This document shows positions 32,726 through 41,525 of a stretch of 64,000 nt of DNA, one piece after another. How positions within the stretch are numbered: the first letter of the stretch is position 1; each line of letters begins with the position of its first letter. The position numbers and the translations under genes are program-made. Below the pieces are notes generated by a model. It saw only the letters and a list, made by a program, of their open reading frames with translations, was not told the origin of the DNA and did no database searches. Origin of the DNA: SZUA-584 sp040768905 (GTDB taxonomy: Bacteria; Bacillota; Clostridia; Christensenellales; SZUA-584); assembly GCA_040768905.1 (NCBI GenBank), contig JAXGMA010000001.1:1984001-2048000 (forward strand), read 5' to 3'.

Positions 32726-33184
32726 ATGAAACAGAGTCCAAAGCTCATGCTTATTCAGGCTAATATGTTGCCCGGATCGTTGTCGGCACACGGCTTTATT
32801 GGCGATGACAGCCGCACCCTGACGGATATTCTCCGCGCTGATGCCAAATCACTTAAACTCACAGGAATCACACAGGAAGCGCTGGCTGATAAGATGCAGG
32901 AGCTGACTGATTTTGGGATGCGGGGCCTGGGCCGGCCAATGCCTATGGATGGCTTTTTCGAGATTGAGGTCGAAGAATATATGGGCAAACTTCCCTGCCC
33001 CTTTAAGGACAACGCCAAGGTGAACAAGCGCCAGACTCGAGTCAGGCGGCTTGATACCGGTGTCGTTATGCGCTGGACAGATCTCAACATTCACATGATC
33101 CGAGAACACGGCTTCTTTGAAGGCCAAGGAAGCCACTACCATCTCGATCCTGTTGAACTGGTCAGATTTCTCGGAATGATCTAG
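32726..33184 (+). CDS. Unknown protein encoded at the end of the nqr operon
   Basis: A 152-residue soluble protein starting 15 bp after nqrF behind AGGAGG. Visible features: LPGSLSAHGFIGDD near the N-terminus, a helical middle (ITQEALADKMQEL), LPCPFKDNAK, and a His/aromatic-rich end HMIREHGFFEGQGSHYHL. No membrane helix, signal peptide or cofactor motif that I recognise. The tight spacing suggests cotranscription and a function with the NQR complex, for example assembly or regulation. That function is inferred from context only. Confidence 0.7.
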   Translation: MKQSPKLMLIQANMLPGSLSAHGFIGDDSRTLTDILRADAKSLKLTGITQEALADKMQELTDFGMRGLGRPMPMDGFFEIEVEEYMGKLPCPFKDNAKVNKRQTRVRRLDTGVVMRWTDLNIHMIREHGFFEGQGSHYHLDPVELVRFLGMI

Positions 33185-33259
33185 AGGCTTAAGAAGCGCA
33201 GCTTCGTGGGGAAGAGGAGGAACAAGGGAGCGCGCATAAGTTTTCGTGAAACGAAAACG

Positions 33260-33281
33260 GAGCAAAGCGTACTTTGCTCCG
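33260..33281 (-). terminator. Terminator of tRNA-Leu
   Basis: On the minus strand GGAGCAAAG-TACG-CTTTGCTCC is followed by GTTTTCGTTTC, three bases after the tRNA CCA end. Because the stem is symmetrical it may also stop transcripts arriving from the nqr operon. Confidence 0.7.
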
Positions 33282-33284
33282 ACG

Positions 33285-33370
33285 TGGTGCGAGGAAGGGG
33301 ACTTGAACCCCTACGGTAAATACCACACGCCCCTCAAACGTGCGCGTCTGCCGGTTCCGCCACCCTCGCA
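33285..33370 (-). tRNA. tRNA-Leu (anticodon GAG)
   Basis: Minus-strand class II tRNA: acceptor TGCGAGG / CCTCGCA with encoded CCA, D-arm GGCGGAACCGGCAGAC, anticodon loop TTGAGGG, a variable arm and T-arm AGGGGTTCAAGTCCCCT. Anticodon GAG reads CUC/CUU. Confidence 0.95.
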
Positions 33371-33515
33371 TAGGCCTTTTTAGTCGGCAAATATGATTTT
33401 AACCATGCACACCAAAAAAGTCAACACTTATATACAAATTGGCACTGCAATCGCGGTTTACACACCTGCAGCTATCCGTTATAATCATAAAGGATAAAAC
33501 TTCAAGGAAGAAATC

Positions 33516-34355
33516 ATGATGAGAATCATCAAGAGCGAAACTGTCACCCAAGCGGTACGACGCCTTTTTCTTTCGGCATGCCGCATGCCGGGTTGTGATG
33601 TGTTGCGTGCCATAGAAGATGCCCATGCCTCCGAAACATGCACACCGGCCAAAGAAGCGCTGCGACAGCTTGTCGAAAATGCCCGCATCGCGCGCGAAAC
33701 CGGCATGCCTTACTGCCAGGATACCGGCATGGCTGTGGTATTCGTCGACATAGGCCAGGAAGTGCATATCGACGGCGCGCTTGAAAACGCTATCAACGCA
33801 GGCGTGCGTCAGGCCTATGCAGAAGGCTACTTTCGCATGTCGGTGAAAGACCCTTTAGGCGGCAAAAATACGGGCGACAACACGCCCTCCGTGATCCATT
33901 ATGACATCGTACCGGGGTATCAATTGTGCATCACCGTCGCGCCAAAAGGCTTCGGCAGCGAAAACCAGAGCCGTATCGCGATGCTCAAGCCCTCTGATGG
34001 GCTTGCGGGCATACGGCATTTTATTCTTGATTGCGTCATGAAGGCCGGGGGCAGCCCCTGTCCGCCCGTAGTGCTTGGCATCGGTATCGGCGGCACGTTT
34101 GAAAAATGCGCACTTCTTGCCAAGAAACAGTTGCTTAGGGAGATCGGCAGCATCAACCCTGACCCGCAGCTGGCTGGCCTTGAATTGAGTCTCAAAGACG
34201 AGATCAATGCACTCGGCATCGGCGCGATGGGTTTTGGAGGCACGAACTACTGCTTCGCTGTACATATCGCGACGTATCCGACACACATTGCCGGGCTGCC
34301 CGTTGCGGTCAACTTCCAGTGCCACGCGTCGCGCCACGCGCAAGAGATACTATAA
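33516..34355 (+). CDS. Class I fumarate hydratase, alpha subunit
   Basis: A 279-residue subunit of the oxygen-sensitive [4Fe-4S] hydratase that interconverts fumarate and malate. Cluster Cys candidates are in MPYCQDTGM (about 68), the GGSPCPPV segment and FEKCALLAKKQLL. KDPLGGKNTGDNTPSVIHYDIVPG is the conserved active-site stretch. L(+)-tartrate dehydratase has the same architecture and cannot be excluded. The beta subunit follows after 12 bp. Confidence 0.85.
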   Translation: MMRIIKSETVTQAVRRLFLSACRMPGCDVLRAIEDAHASETCTPAKEALRQLVENARIARETGMPYCQDTGMAVVFVDIGQEVHIDGALENAINAGVRQAYAEGYFRMSVKDPLGGKNTGDNTPSVIHYDIVPGYQLCITVAPKGFGSENQSRIAMLKPSDGLAGIRHFILDCVMKAGGSPCPPVVLGIGIGGTFEKCALLAKKQLLREIGSINPDPQLAGLELSLKDEINALGIGAMGFGGTNYCFAVHIATYPTHIAGLPVAVNFQCHASRHAQEIL

Positions 34356-34367
34356 GGAGGCAAGCGG

Positions 34368-34889
34368 ATGCAGCTTACGACACCATTAAGAAAAGAAGAC
34401 GTCGCGCAGCTTCAAGCGGGCATGAACGTGAATCTTTCCGGAGAAGTGTACACCGCCCGTGACGCTGCACATGCGCGGCTTTGTACCCTGATACAAAAGG
34501 GCGAACCGCTGCCGTTTCTGCTTGAAGGCAGCGGCATCTATTATGCCGGCCCATGCCCGGATATGCCCGGCCGTGTCATCAATTCGTGCGGCCCCACCAC
34601 TTCATCCCGCATGAATGCTTATGCACCGCTTCTCTACGACCTCGGTGTAAAATTCGTAGTCGGCAAAGGCCCTGTATCGCAGGAAGTGCGCGAAGCCATC
34701 GTGCGCAACGGCGCAGTCTATTTCGCTGCTGTGGGCGGTGCCGGCGCGCTGATCGCTTCGCATATCACGGCTGTTCGCGACATCGCGTTTCTAGACCTTG
34801 GCCCCGAGGCAGTGCGTTTGCTCACCTTTGGCCATATGCCGCTTATCATCGCCATCGACAGCCGAGGCTGCTGCATTTATGACCGATAG
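34368..34889 (+). CDS. Class I fumarate hydratase, beta subunit
   Basis: A 173-residue C-terminal-domain subunit. GPCPDMPGRVINSCGPTTSSRM is the conserved substrate-binding stretch, followed by FVVGKGPVSQEV and GGAGALIASHI. It starts after AAGGAGG and is cotranscribed with the alpha subunit. The pair would act in a reductive or partial TCA pathway. Tartrate dehydratase is the alternative. Confidence 0.85.
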   Translation: MQLTTPLRKEDVAQLQAGMNVNLSGEVYTARDAAHARLCTLIQKGEPLPFLLEGSGIYYAGPCPDMPGRVINSCGPTTSSRMNAYAPLLYDLGVKFVVGKGPVSQEVREAIVRNGAVYFAAVGGAGALIASHITAVRDIAFLDLGPEAVRLLTFGHMPLIIAIDSRGCCIYDR

Positions 34890-34931
34890 CTACGTAAGAA
34901 CGATACAGCTGTTTCTTTGCACACAAAACAC

Positions 34932-34960
34932 TTGAAATGCCAGTGCGCATGCATTATAAT
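34932..34960 (+). promoter_or_regulatory. Promoter of tRNA-Thr
   Basis: TTGAAA (34932-34937) and TATAAT (34955-34960) with a 17-bp spacer end 16 bp before the tRNA. Confidence 0.75.
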
Positions 34961-34976
34961 AGCACTCGCAGCATTT

Positions 34977-35052
<76 letters not shown>

Positions 35053-35066
35053 GCTCTGATGGCTCG

Positions 35067-35092
35067 AAAAGCCCTAGTTAAAGGGCTTTTTT
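35067..35092 (+). terminator. Terminator of tRNA-Thr
   Basis: AAAAGCCCT (35067-35075) / AGGGCTTTT (35082-35090) with a six-base loop, ending in a run of six T. Nothing coding is seen from here to 35261. Confidence 0.85.
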
Positions 35093-35261
35093 CTTTATTT
35101 TCTTTGACACTCGTCATAAGCTTTTTTTCATCGGAATACTTCATCAACGGAATACTTTACCGATAATAAAGCGATACATCACGATTTATCACTTATACAG
35201 AGGTTTTTCCAAATTATTCAATTGACTTTCTCTTTGCCGCAGAGCAATAATCCTTAAATAT

Positions 35262-35954
35262 TTATCGTTCTCTTTTATAATTCTTAGCGATAATGTGTTT
35301 TTCAAATTGGCTCAATGAATATTCTTCAATCAAAAACATGATAAATGATAGCAGCTCAATGTTTAAACATTTGTATACCTCTTCTTTTTTTTTCTTGGTT
35401 CCGATGATGATATTACTCTCTCCGTTTGCAGGTTTTTCATTTTTGATTCTGCATCTGTATAACAGCATCACAAAATATTCAAAACCATCAACTATGTTTC
35501 CAATATGTTTCGTTCCAGGATATATAAGGCCGTACTTCTCTATTAAACTGTATGTTGAATATCTTTTATCATCCATAGCACTTTCAAGCATAAACTTTTT
35601 AATGATGCTTTGTCCGGAAATTAAAGCTAAAATCTCATTTGCATAAATTTCAAGACCGATTTTTTTTTCGTCTCTTGTTAGACGCAATGGCGTAGAGAAT
35701 AAATCGTTGAGCAAAATAGCTTTGATGATTGCAGCGCTTATTTTATGCCTGTCAATGCGATCAGTTTCAAGAAAGTTCTCAATCATATACGCTCTGATAT
35801 CTTTGTATTCATCAAAAACAGAAACCATTCTTTCATCATTAAGTTGCTTAGAATGGTTTATTTTATGCGCAATATCATCGTATGTTTTTTTAATGATCGG
35901 TTCCCAAATCAAGGATCTAAACTTATCTAAATTAATTTCACCGTTCTGATGCAT
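35262..35954 (-). CDS. Unknown soluble protein of AT-rich three-gene island
   Basis: A 230-residue helical protein without signal peptide or obvious membrane helix. Visible stretches: FDEYKDIRAYMIENFLETDRI, DRHKISAAIIKAIL, EIYANEILALIS, KYGLIYPGTKHI and LSFIMFLIEEYSLSQFEKHI. I recognise no family. It is the last gene of a minus-strand operon, one base after the small membrane protein gene. Codon use is strongly AT-biased compared with flanking housekeeping genes, so it is probably acquired. The DRHK motif and two clusters of charged residues could be catalytic but this is a guess. Confidence 0.6.
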   Translation of the reverse strand: MHQNGEINLDKFRSLIWEPIIKKTYDDIAHKINHSKQLNDERMVSVFDEYKDIRAYMIENFLETDRIDRHKISAAIIKAILLNDLFSTPLRLTRDEKKIGLEIYANEILALISGQSIIKKFMLESAMDDKRYSTYSLIEKYGLIYPGTKHIGNIVDGFEYFVMLLYRCRIKNEKPANGESNIIIGTKKKKEEVYKCLNIELLSFIMFLIEEYSLSQFEKHIIAKNYKRER

Positions 35955-35955
35955 G

Positions 35956-36270
35956 CTAAGAAAGTTCCTCTACCCCAATAGAACCTTTATGCAGCAATTC
36001 AACAAAAGAATAATCACTATTAGAAACAACCAGCTTGTCTTTCATCTCATGTGCAGTGTATTCTTTAAGATAGAAATCCATATTTTTGTTTATTGACAAT
36101 GAGTCATTATAAATTTGGTTCAATTCTTCATTTACTTTTCGTACCAAATCATCTTTATGGTTATCATGTATACTTTTCTTAATATTATTTTTGGTTCTAT
36201 AGATTGTAAATATCAAAGCGCCTATAGAAATCATGGCCGTCGCCAACAATAATATCATCTCGTATTCCAT
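35956..36270 (-). CDS. Small single-helix membrane protein of the three-gene island
   Basis: A 104-residue protein with one N-terminal membrane helix (about 5-24, MILLLATAMISIGALIF) and then a charged helical cytoplasmic part (KKSIHDNHKDDLVRKVNEEL). It is followed by the 230-residue protein after one base and lies 35 bp downstream of the four-helix membrane protein. It might tether the soluble protein to the membrane; this is inference from gene order. Confidence 0.55.
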   Translation of the reverse strand: MEYEMILLLATAMISIGALIFTIYRTKNNIKKSIHDNHKDDLVRKVNEELNQIYNDSLSINKNMDFYLKEYTAHEMKDKLVVSNSDYSFVELLHKGSIGVEELS

Positions 36271-36305
36271 TTTTTACCTCCTCATATTATAACCCTTGTT
36301 AATTG

Positions 36306-36812
36306 TTATTGGGCCTGAATATTTTTTTCGATTGCTTGCTTGCTGATACTCGCTCCTTCTAAAATGCCATCATCTATATTGCTGATCTTTTCAATTTTAT
36401 CATAGCTGATCCATCTTATACAAACAATCAGAGTAAGCACGACGACTATTAACAGCGCCATTAAGTAATATACCCACTCATTCCATAGTATTCCGTTTAC
36501 AAAGAAAATACCATAGGTAATAGTAAATAATATGGGTGCAAGATGAATGTATATTTTTAAGATATGTGTCCTGAAATTTTCTGGTTTTACTCTTTGGTAA
36601 GCATACCCGGCGTTAATACACATCAGCGCCAACATGATGCTGAAATCCTGAATGATTTGACCCACACTCACCGAAACTTTTAATAAAAAGTATTTAAATA
36701 CAAGAAGTATAACAATGAAAACGACCTGAACTATTTGAGCTGAAATAAATCTTAAAACATCTAAATCACGAAATATCTCGGCTGATTTTTGTTTATTATT
36801 CTTCAATAGCAT
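36306..36812 (-). CDS. Multi-pass membrane protein of the three-gene island
   Basis: A 168-residue protein with four predicted membrane helices, in hairpins at about 24-65 and 88-142 (IVQVVFIVILLVFKYFLL, FSIMLALMCINAGYAY, LAPILFTITYGIFFV, YLMALLIVVVLTLIV), and a short charged C-terminal tail. It is the first gene of the operon. No family recognised. Membrane effectors encoded with soluble sensors are common in phage defence islands, but nothing in the sequence proves such a role. Confidence 0.55.
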   Translation of the reverse strand: MLLKNNKQKSAEIFRDLDVLRFISAQIVQVVFIVILLVFKYFLLKVSVSVGQIIQDFSIMLALMCINAGYAYQRVKPENFRTHILKIYIHLAPILFTITYGIFFVNGILWNEWVYYLMALLIVVVLTLIVCIRWISYDKIEKISNIDDGILEGASISKQAIEKNIQAQ

Positions 36813-37018
36813 ATTTCCAGAATTTTTTAAATTATAATATCATCTTATGTTATTATTGTCAATATTTTGTTTTCCTCCCAAAGACACCATCAATCGCCAA
36901 TGGCTTTTCTGACAAAACAACAATAAAATAGAACAATAAAACATATCAGCAGGCTGGCTAAAAATCATGCAAACCATTTATCTTGTCAAATAGAAATAAT
37001 AAGGCCTCTTCAGCTTCT

Positions 37019-37489
37019 TTACTCGCCCTTTTCCGCAATATAACAGAGCAGATCATCTCTTGTGATGATCCCTTTGAGTTTCCCTTCATCATCAACAACT
37101 GGAATCCGGTTGATCCCGCTCTCCTTCATCAGGTTTGCGGCTTGATGCCATGAATCGTTTTCCCTCGCAGAAATTACTTCTTCAGACATCACATCGGTCA
37201 CCTTTGTCTTTAAAAATGCTTCACTGCTCCGTTTGTATGAATCCGTTTCCAGCGGGCTGGCATAAGGGGATACCCAGGCAGAAAAATCAAGCAGAGGAAT
37301 AAAATCAAGCTTCTGCGAATACTGCAGTAAATCTCTGTCCGATACAATTCCGACGACCTTGTTTTCATTGTCTACTACCGGCAGGCCGCTGATTCTGTGC
37401 TCTTTAAATATTTTGACAACATCTTCGACTGTGTCTTCCCAGTGGACACTAAAAACCTGTTTGTTCATAATCTCAAAAGCACGCGCCAT
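37019..37489 (-). CDS. CBS-domain pair protein
   Basis: A 156-residue stand-alone pair of CBS domains: the first at about 8-60 (VEDVVKIFKEHRISGLPVVDNENKVVGIVSDRDLL), the second at about 95-152 (ANLMKESGINRIPVVDDEGKLKGIITRDDLL). Such proteins bind adenine nucleotides or cyclic di-AMP and regulate partners. A region of about 40 residues links the domains. Single gene on the minus strand; the partner cannot be inferred. Confidence 0.9.
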   Translation of the reverse strand: MARAFEIMNKQVFSVHWEDTVEDVVKIFKEHRISGLPVVDNENKVVGIVSDRDLLQYSQKLDFIPLLDFSAWVSPYASPLETDSYKRSSEAFLKTKVTDVMSEEVISARENDSWHQAANLMKESGINRIPVVDDEGKLKGIITRDDLLCYIAEKGE

Positions 37490-37672
37490 GATTTTTGCCT
37501 CCTTTATCTTTTTGTTATAATGATTATATCATATTTCTGATGTTTGAATAACCCAAATAAACATTTTATATATGTACGCTTTTATTTTTCAAAAAATGTA
37601 TAAAAAGGGTGCGCTTTATAAAGCATCCCGTGATAATACTGCCGTCGAGAAACAGCCCAGGCACACTATTGG

Positions 37673-38155
37673 CTAATCTTCTTTATTACCGCTGCGGTTG
37701 CAAGGCGGATCGCTTTTTGGGATCAATGCTCTTGGCCGCGCACCAAAACGATAGCACTTGTTTAACAGTTCTTTGACTTCGGGGAACTTTGCACGGCTGT
37801 CACGCAATGAATATATCCCTTTATGCGCAACAGAACCTGCCACCAGCGATGCGATAACAAGCCCTAGCGCCAACCCTGCCCAAAGGCCGGCAATATAAGG
37901 GGCAAGCCAATTGAACAATGCAACAATGACCCCAGCCAGCAGAGCGACAGCAAAAACAGTACCCATAAATTGTGCGGACTTTGCCAAACGGTGACGGCTG
38001 TGGCAATCGGCGCAGCGCGGTATCTCAATATGCCGCACACTGTAGGCCACCTTCGTCTGCGACTGCGTGTTTTGAGCATCAACTTCCCCATGCATATCCA
38101 TTCCAACTCTGTGCTGGGCCTCAGCCTCGCGAACAGAACAAAACCAGCAATTCAT
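37673..38155 (-). CDS. Zinc-ribbon-like small membrane protein
   Basis: Starts at 38155 (MNCWFCS); the frame is open five codons further. 160 residues with N-terminal CWFC and later CADCHSRHRL, which can form a four-Cys zinc site. Two membrane helices follow (about 62-110, FMGTVFAVALLAGVIVALF and AGLWAGLALGLVIASLVAG), then a basic tail. Unknown function. Confidence 0.6.
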   Translation of the reverse strand: MNCWFCSVREAEAQHRVGMDMHGEVDAQNTQSQTKVAYSVRHIEIPRCADCHSRHRLAKSAQFMGTVFAVALLAGVIVALFNWLAPYIAGLWAGLALGLVIASLVAGSVAHKGIYSLRDSRAKFPEVKELLNKCYRFGARPRALIPKSDPPCNRSGNKED

Positions 38156-38378
38156 CTTGACCCTCCCCATAGTCCTTATTTTGTTAAGTCAACACACATC
38201 TGTGTATCCATATGTTATTTAGATTTTTCTCTCTTGTCAATGCATTTCCCTTTACTTGCTGCTCAGCACAAATACGCATATATGACTGCATTCGGCTGAA
38301 ATATTATGTTGTTGCCTTCTATTCCACATTTTCCTCCCAATACCTTACTTGTTATCAAAATCTGACAGCTCGCTGCGG

Positions 38379-38407
38379 TTGAAATAAATGAATTTTAAAA
38401 GTATCAT
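38379..38407 (+). promoter_or_regulatory. Candidate promoter of the lipoprotein gene
   Basis: TTGAAA (38379-38384), 17-bp spacer, TATCAT (38402-38407), about 94 bp ahead of the start codon. The rest of the noncoding stretch 38171-38500 shows nothing that I can name. Confidence 0.45.
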
Positions 38408-38500
38408 TGATAATATCTTCTTGGTTTGTCCAAAGATCTGATCATGTACCAAGGATACCGGCCGGCAACCTTTGTTGAAAACGCGGAAAGGGAATTGATC

Positions 38501-38956
38501 ATGAAAAAACCCATTATTATGATTCTTCTGCTTGTTTTTTATGTTTTTCTTGCAGGATGCACCAGCAAGCAGCCCTCCGATCAGGATTCACAGGATGTTT
38601 TGGATGCAGAGCCGTTGCCTGCAGATTGGCTGGCATATCCGGAATCAGAAACTTTGTATCATATGCCGCATGCATATGAAATGGATTATCAAAACTTAAA
38701 AATCGAGTCCGAGAGCTGGACGCTTTTGGCTCCCGAAGATGTAGAGCCCGGCTATGAGGGCTGGATCAAGATCACCAAATACTATGATGATCTTGCGCTT
38801 AAGCGCGATGATTTTGGCAAAGACAAATTTGCCGAAGGTTTCTACAAGTGGGAAGAATGTCTTGTTCAGATAGATGGTTATACCAGTTCTGAAGATGAAA
38901 CCAGATTTGAAATCTGGCTGAGGATCGAACATGTTGACACCTTAGAGCCCTCATAA
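38501..38956 (+). CDS. Putative lipoprotein of unknown function
   Basis: 151 residues from the ATG at 38501 (GAAAGGGAATTG upstream); the frame extends 25 codons further upstream without a ribosome site. A lipoprotein signal peptide ends in LAGC (about 16-19), followed by an acidic linker (SDQDSQDVLDAEP) and a soluble domain rich in aromatic and acidic residues (YEGWIKITKYYDDLALKRDD). Likely anchored to the outer face of the membrane. No family recognised. Confidence 0.65.
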   Translation: MKKPIIMILLLVFYVFLAGCTSKQPSDQDSQDVLDAEPLPADWLAYPESETLYHMPHAYEMDYQNLKIESESWTLLAPEDVEPGYEGWIKITKYYDDLALKRDDFGKDKFAEGFYKWEECLVQIDGYTSSEDETRFEIWLRIEHVDTLEPS

Positions 38957-39162
38957 ATGAAAAATAATAGCGCGATTCAAAGGCTGGTTTTTTTGGAACC
39001 TATAATACTCTGAAATGACATCAGCCCGTTTTAATATCTGGATTAGGGGCAGGCCAATAAAGCCGAATGCCCCGAAATCCCCACACGGGGAGTGCGAAGC
39101 AGCATCCATTAGAACATTTTCCGGGAATAAACTGATACACACATCAAGCACTAAGAATACTC

Positions 39163-39191
39163 ATGCGCCGCAGCCAAAGCGGCGCATTTTT
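39163..39191 (+). terminator. Terminator downstream of the lipoprotein gene
   Basis: ATGCGCCGC (39163-39171) / GCGGCGCAT (39179-39187), seven-base loop, followed by a T-rich run. No gene is convincing between 38957 and 39162. Confidence 0.7.
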
Positions 39192-39199
39192 ATGTAACC

Positions 39200-39412
39200 T
39201 CAGCCGCCGGGGCAGAATTTTATCGCTTGGATCTCGCTTAAGCGGCAGATGACAATACAGCCGCACCTGTCCACGAGTTTTACGATGTCATCACACACAG
39301 CGGTCAGCAGCCCGGTAAAACATGCACATGTCGTGGCGACGGTCACGCAACAGTTTAAGTTGCAGATAAGTTCCCGTGCGATACTGTCGTTTGGGCAGTT
39401 CGGAAATGACAT
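39200..39412 (-). CDS. Small cysteine-rich protein
   Basis: A 70-residue protein with 11 Cys (CNLNCC, CAC, CGCIVIC among others), preceded by AAAGGAG at correct distance on the minus strand. The composition suggests metal binding or disulfide crosslinking, as in small spore-coat-type proteins. No family recognised. Not obviously related to the 19-Cys protein at 24546-24941. Confidence 0.5.
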   Translation of the reverse strand: MSFPNCPNDSIARELICNLNCCVTVATTCACFTGLLTAVCDDIVKLVDRCGCIVICRLSEIQAIKFCPGG

Positions 39413-39569
39413 AGCTTTTGCTCCTTTGGGATTGTATTTCTGATATCATTCTATGCGTTTGCACGCTGTTGGTGCCTTTGGGGCAAAAAATGCACCGCTG
39501 GTTCACAAGTTTGTGTGATCATTGGTTGTTTGATATGCTTTGAGTAAATATTCTTGGGCGGTGGCACAA

Positions 39570-40687
39570 ATGAAAATTATCAAGGTGCGGACAAAAAAGC
39601 ATATGAAGGCGTTCTTGCGCTTGCCTCAGAAACTTTTTGGAGACAACCCGTGCTATGTTCCGCCGCTTTGGGCTGACGAGAAGTATGCCTATACTGCAAA
39701 AAACAATCCCATTCTGAAAAACTCAAGTTTTGATTTGTTCCTGCTGTTAGATAACAATGGCCAGTCTGCAGGCCGCATCATTGCATACATTGACAATACG
39801 TTCAACCGCCATTGCAATGCAAAAACAGGCTTTTTTGGCTCATTTGAATGCATAGATGACTGCGAGGCAGCTGCGCTGCTTCTGTCAACGGCAGAGAGCT
39901 GGCTTAGCGCTCGCGGCATGGACAAAGTGCGCGGCCCCATTAATCCGGTTGCTGAGAATTGGGGTTTTCTGCTAAAAGGTTATGGCCAGCCTCCCGTTTA
40001 TTTGGCGCCGTGGAACCCCGAATATTACCATGTTTTTTTAATGGCTATAATAAAGCAAAAGACCTTCTCGCGTACGAAGCCGATATCAATGGCGGATATG
40101 ATCTTCCGCCGCGTTTCAAAGGATTCGAGGAGCGTTTTTATAAGCGCTATCCAAACATATTCTTAAGGCGTCTTGATTTGCACCGCATCCATGATGATGC
40201 GCGCGCCATTCTGGAAATATCCAACGCGGCCCTTGCCCAAAACTATGGTTATGTGCCTCTTGAGCTGCCCGTCATGGAGGATATGCTCAAAAAACTTAAG
40301 CTGATTATAGACCCAGATGCTGTCTTTATAGTGGAGGCAAACGGCAGGCCTGTGGGTTATTGTCTTGGTTTTCCGGATTTAAGCGTCATTTTGAAACAGA
40401 CAGGAGGCCGGCTGTTACCTTTTGGGTGGCTTAAACTGCTGCGCGGCGTCAAAAAGCTGCGCGATTACCGGCTGTTTGGCCTTGCTGTCCACCCCCACTG
40501 GCATGGCAAAGCCCTTGACGCTCTTATGTATATCCATCTATATAAAAACCTTGCCGGTAAGAAAGTGCGGCTGGAGGCCAATTACATTCTCGAAGACAAT
40601 CTCCAAATAAAAAATGCGCTGGAAAGGCTTGGCCTTGTACATAGCAAGGCTTACCGTATTTATGAAAAAGCCTTGGATCAACGCTAA
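39570..40687 (+). pseudogene. GNAT-like acyltransferase interrupted by a frameshift in a T7 run
   Basis: The first frame (39570 or 39540 to 40166) encodes MKIIKVRTKKHMKAFLRLP ... PVAENWGFLLKGYGQPP. The second (to 40687) continues with NGYNKAKDLLAYEADI ... GLAVHPHWHGKALDALMYIHLY, an acetyl-CoA-site-like segment, and NYILEDNLQIKNALERLG. They join at TGTTTTTTTAATGG (40031 onward). One extra T would give a single frame of about 373 residues (YYHVFFNGYN). It is either a true frameshift mutation, a slippage-tolerated gene or a sequencing error. Confidence 0.75.
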
Positions 40688-40719
40688 AGAACAGCCGCCT
40701 AAAGCAAGAGCCGTCTGCC

Positions 40720-41418
40720 TTAAAAGTCTACAAGCCCATACTGTTTGAGCCTTTTATCAAGTGCACGCCTGTTGGGATAATGGCGCTCGAGCGTGCTGTA
40801 GAATTTCCTGCCATGGCGTGCATTCTGCAAATGGCAAAGCTCATGCACTATCACATAATCGATAAGCTCCATCTCACAACGCATAAGATGAAGCGTCAGG
40901 CTCATGCGGCGGCGGCGCGTGTTGATGCTGCCCCAGCGCGTCAGCATGCTGCGTACGCTAAGGCTTATGTCCTTCTCGCCAAAAAGCTGTGCAGCCTTGG
41001 CAATCCGTTCAGTAAAAACGCTTCTCGCCATACGCGCCATCCATTTAGAAAAGACCTGTTTTGCATCCATGTGCTCCGGTACACGCAGCACAAGCAGATT
41101 TTCGATGTTGACTGCCGATTGATTTTCCGCGCGCTCAACTTTTAGGCCGATCCTTCGGCCGAGAAATAAAAATGAATCGCCGTTTTCGTATGAAGCCGGA
41201 TAGCTGCGCTGGCGCTGTGCCTCGATATGCTGCTGCTGCTGCACGATAAACGCGGCGTTTTGAAAAACAAAATCTTTGATGTGGTTTTCACTGACACAAA
41301 AAGGCGCGGACACCGCCACACAGCCGTCTCCCTTCACGCGGATACGCATGTTTTTCATCTTTTTACGGCTGACCGTATAATGCACATGGTTTTTTTCAGT
41401 CACGATCACATGATCCAT
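40720..41418 (-). CDS. YgjP/SprT-like zinc metallopeptidase
   Basis: A 232-residue protein of the YgjP-like metallopeptidase family (DUF45). The zinc-binding VIVHELCHLQNARHGRKFY holds the HExxH at about 185-189, with a downstream H in ERHYP. The N-terminal domain (MKNMRIRVKGDGCVAVSAP) and RWGSINTRRRRMSLTLHL match the family. Single gene, intact. Confidence 0.88.
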   Translation of the reverse strand: MDHVIVTEKNHVHYTVSRKKMKNMRIRVKGDGCVAVSAPFCVSENHIKDFVFQNAAFIVQQQQHIEAQRQRSYPASYENGDSFLFLGRRIGLKVERAENQSAVNIENLLVLRVPEHMDAKQVFSKWMARMARSVFTERIAKAAQLFGEKDISLSVRSMLTRWGSINTRRRRMSLTLHLMRCEMELIDYVIVHELCHLQNARHGRKFYSTLERHYPNRRALDKRLKQYGLVDF

Positions 41419-41525
41419 TTGTTCATTATATTACACAAATCAGTACAGCGACAATGAAATATTTGGAGCTTTGTTTTTTCAGCGCAACGGACAAAATAAT
41501 AACAGTAAAACTTTTAAGGTGGGCA

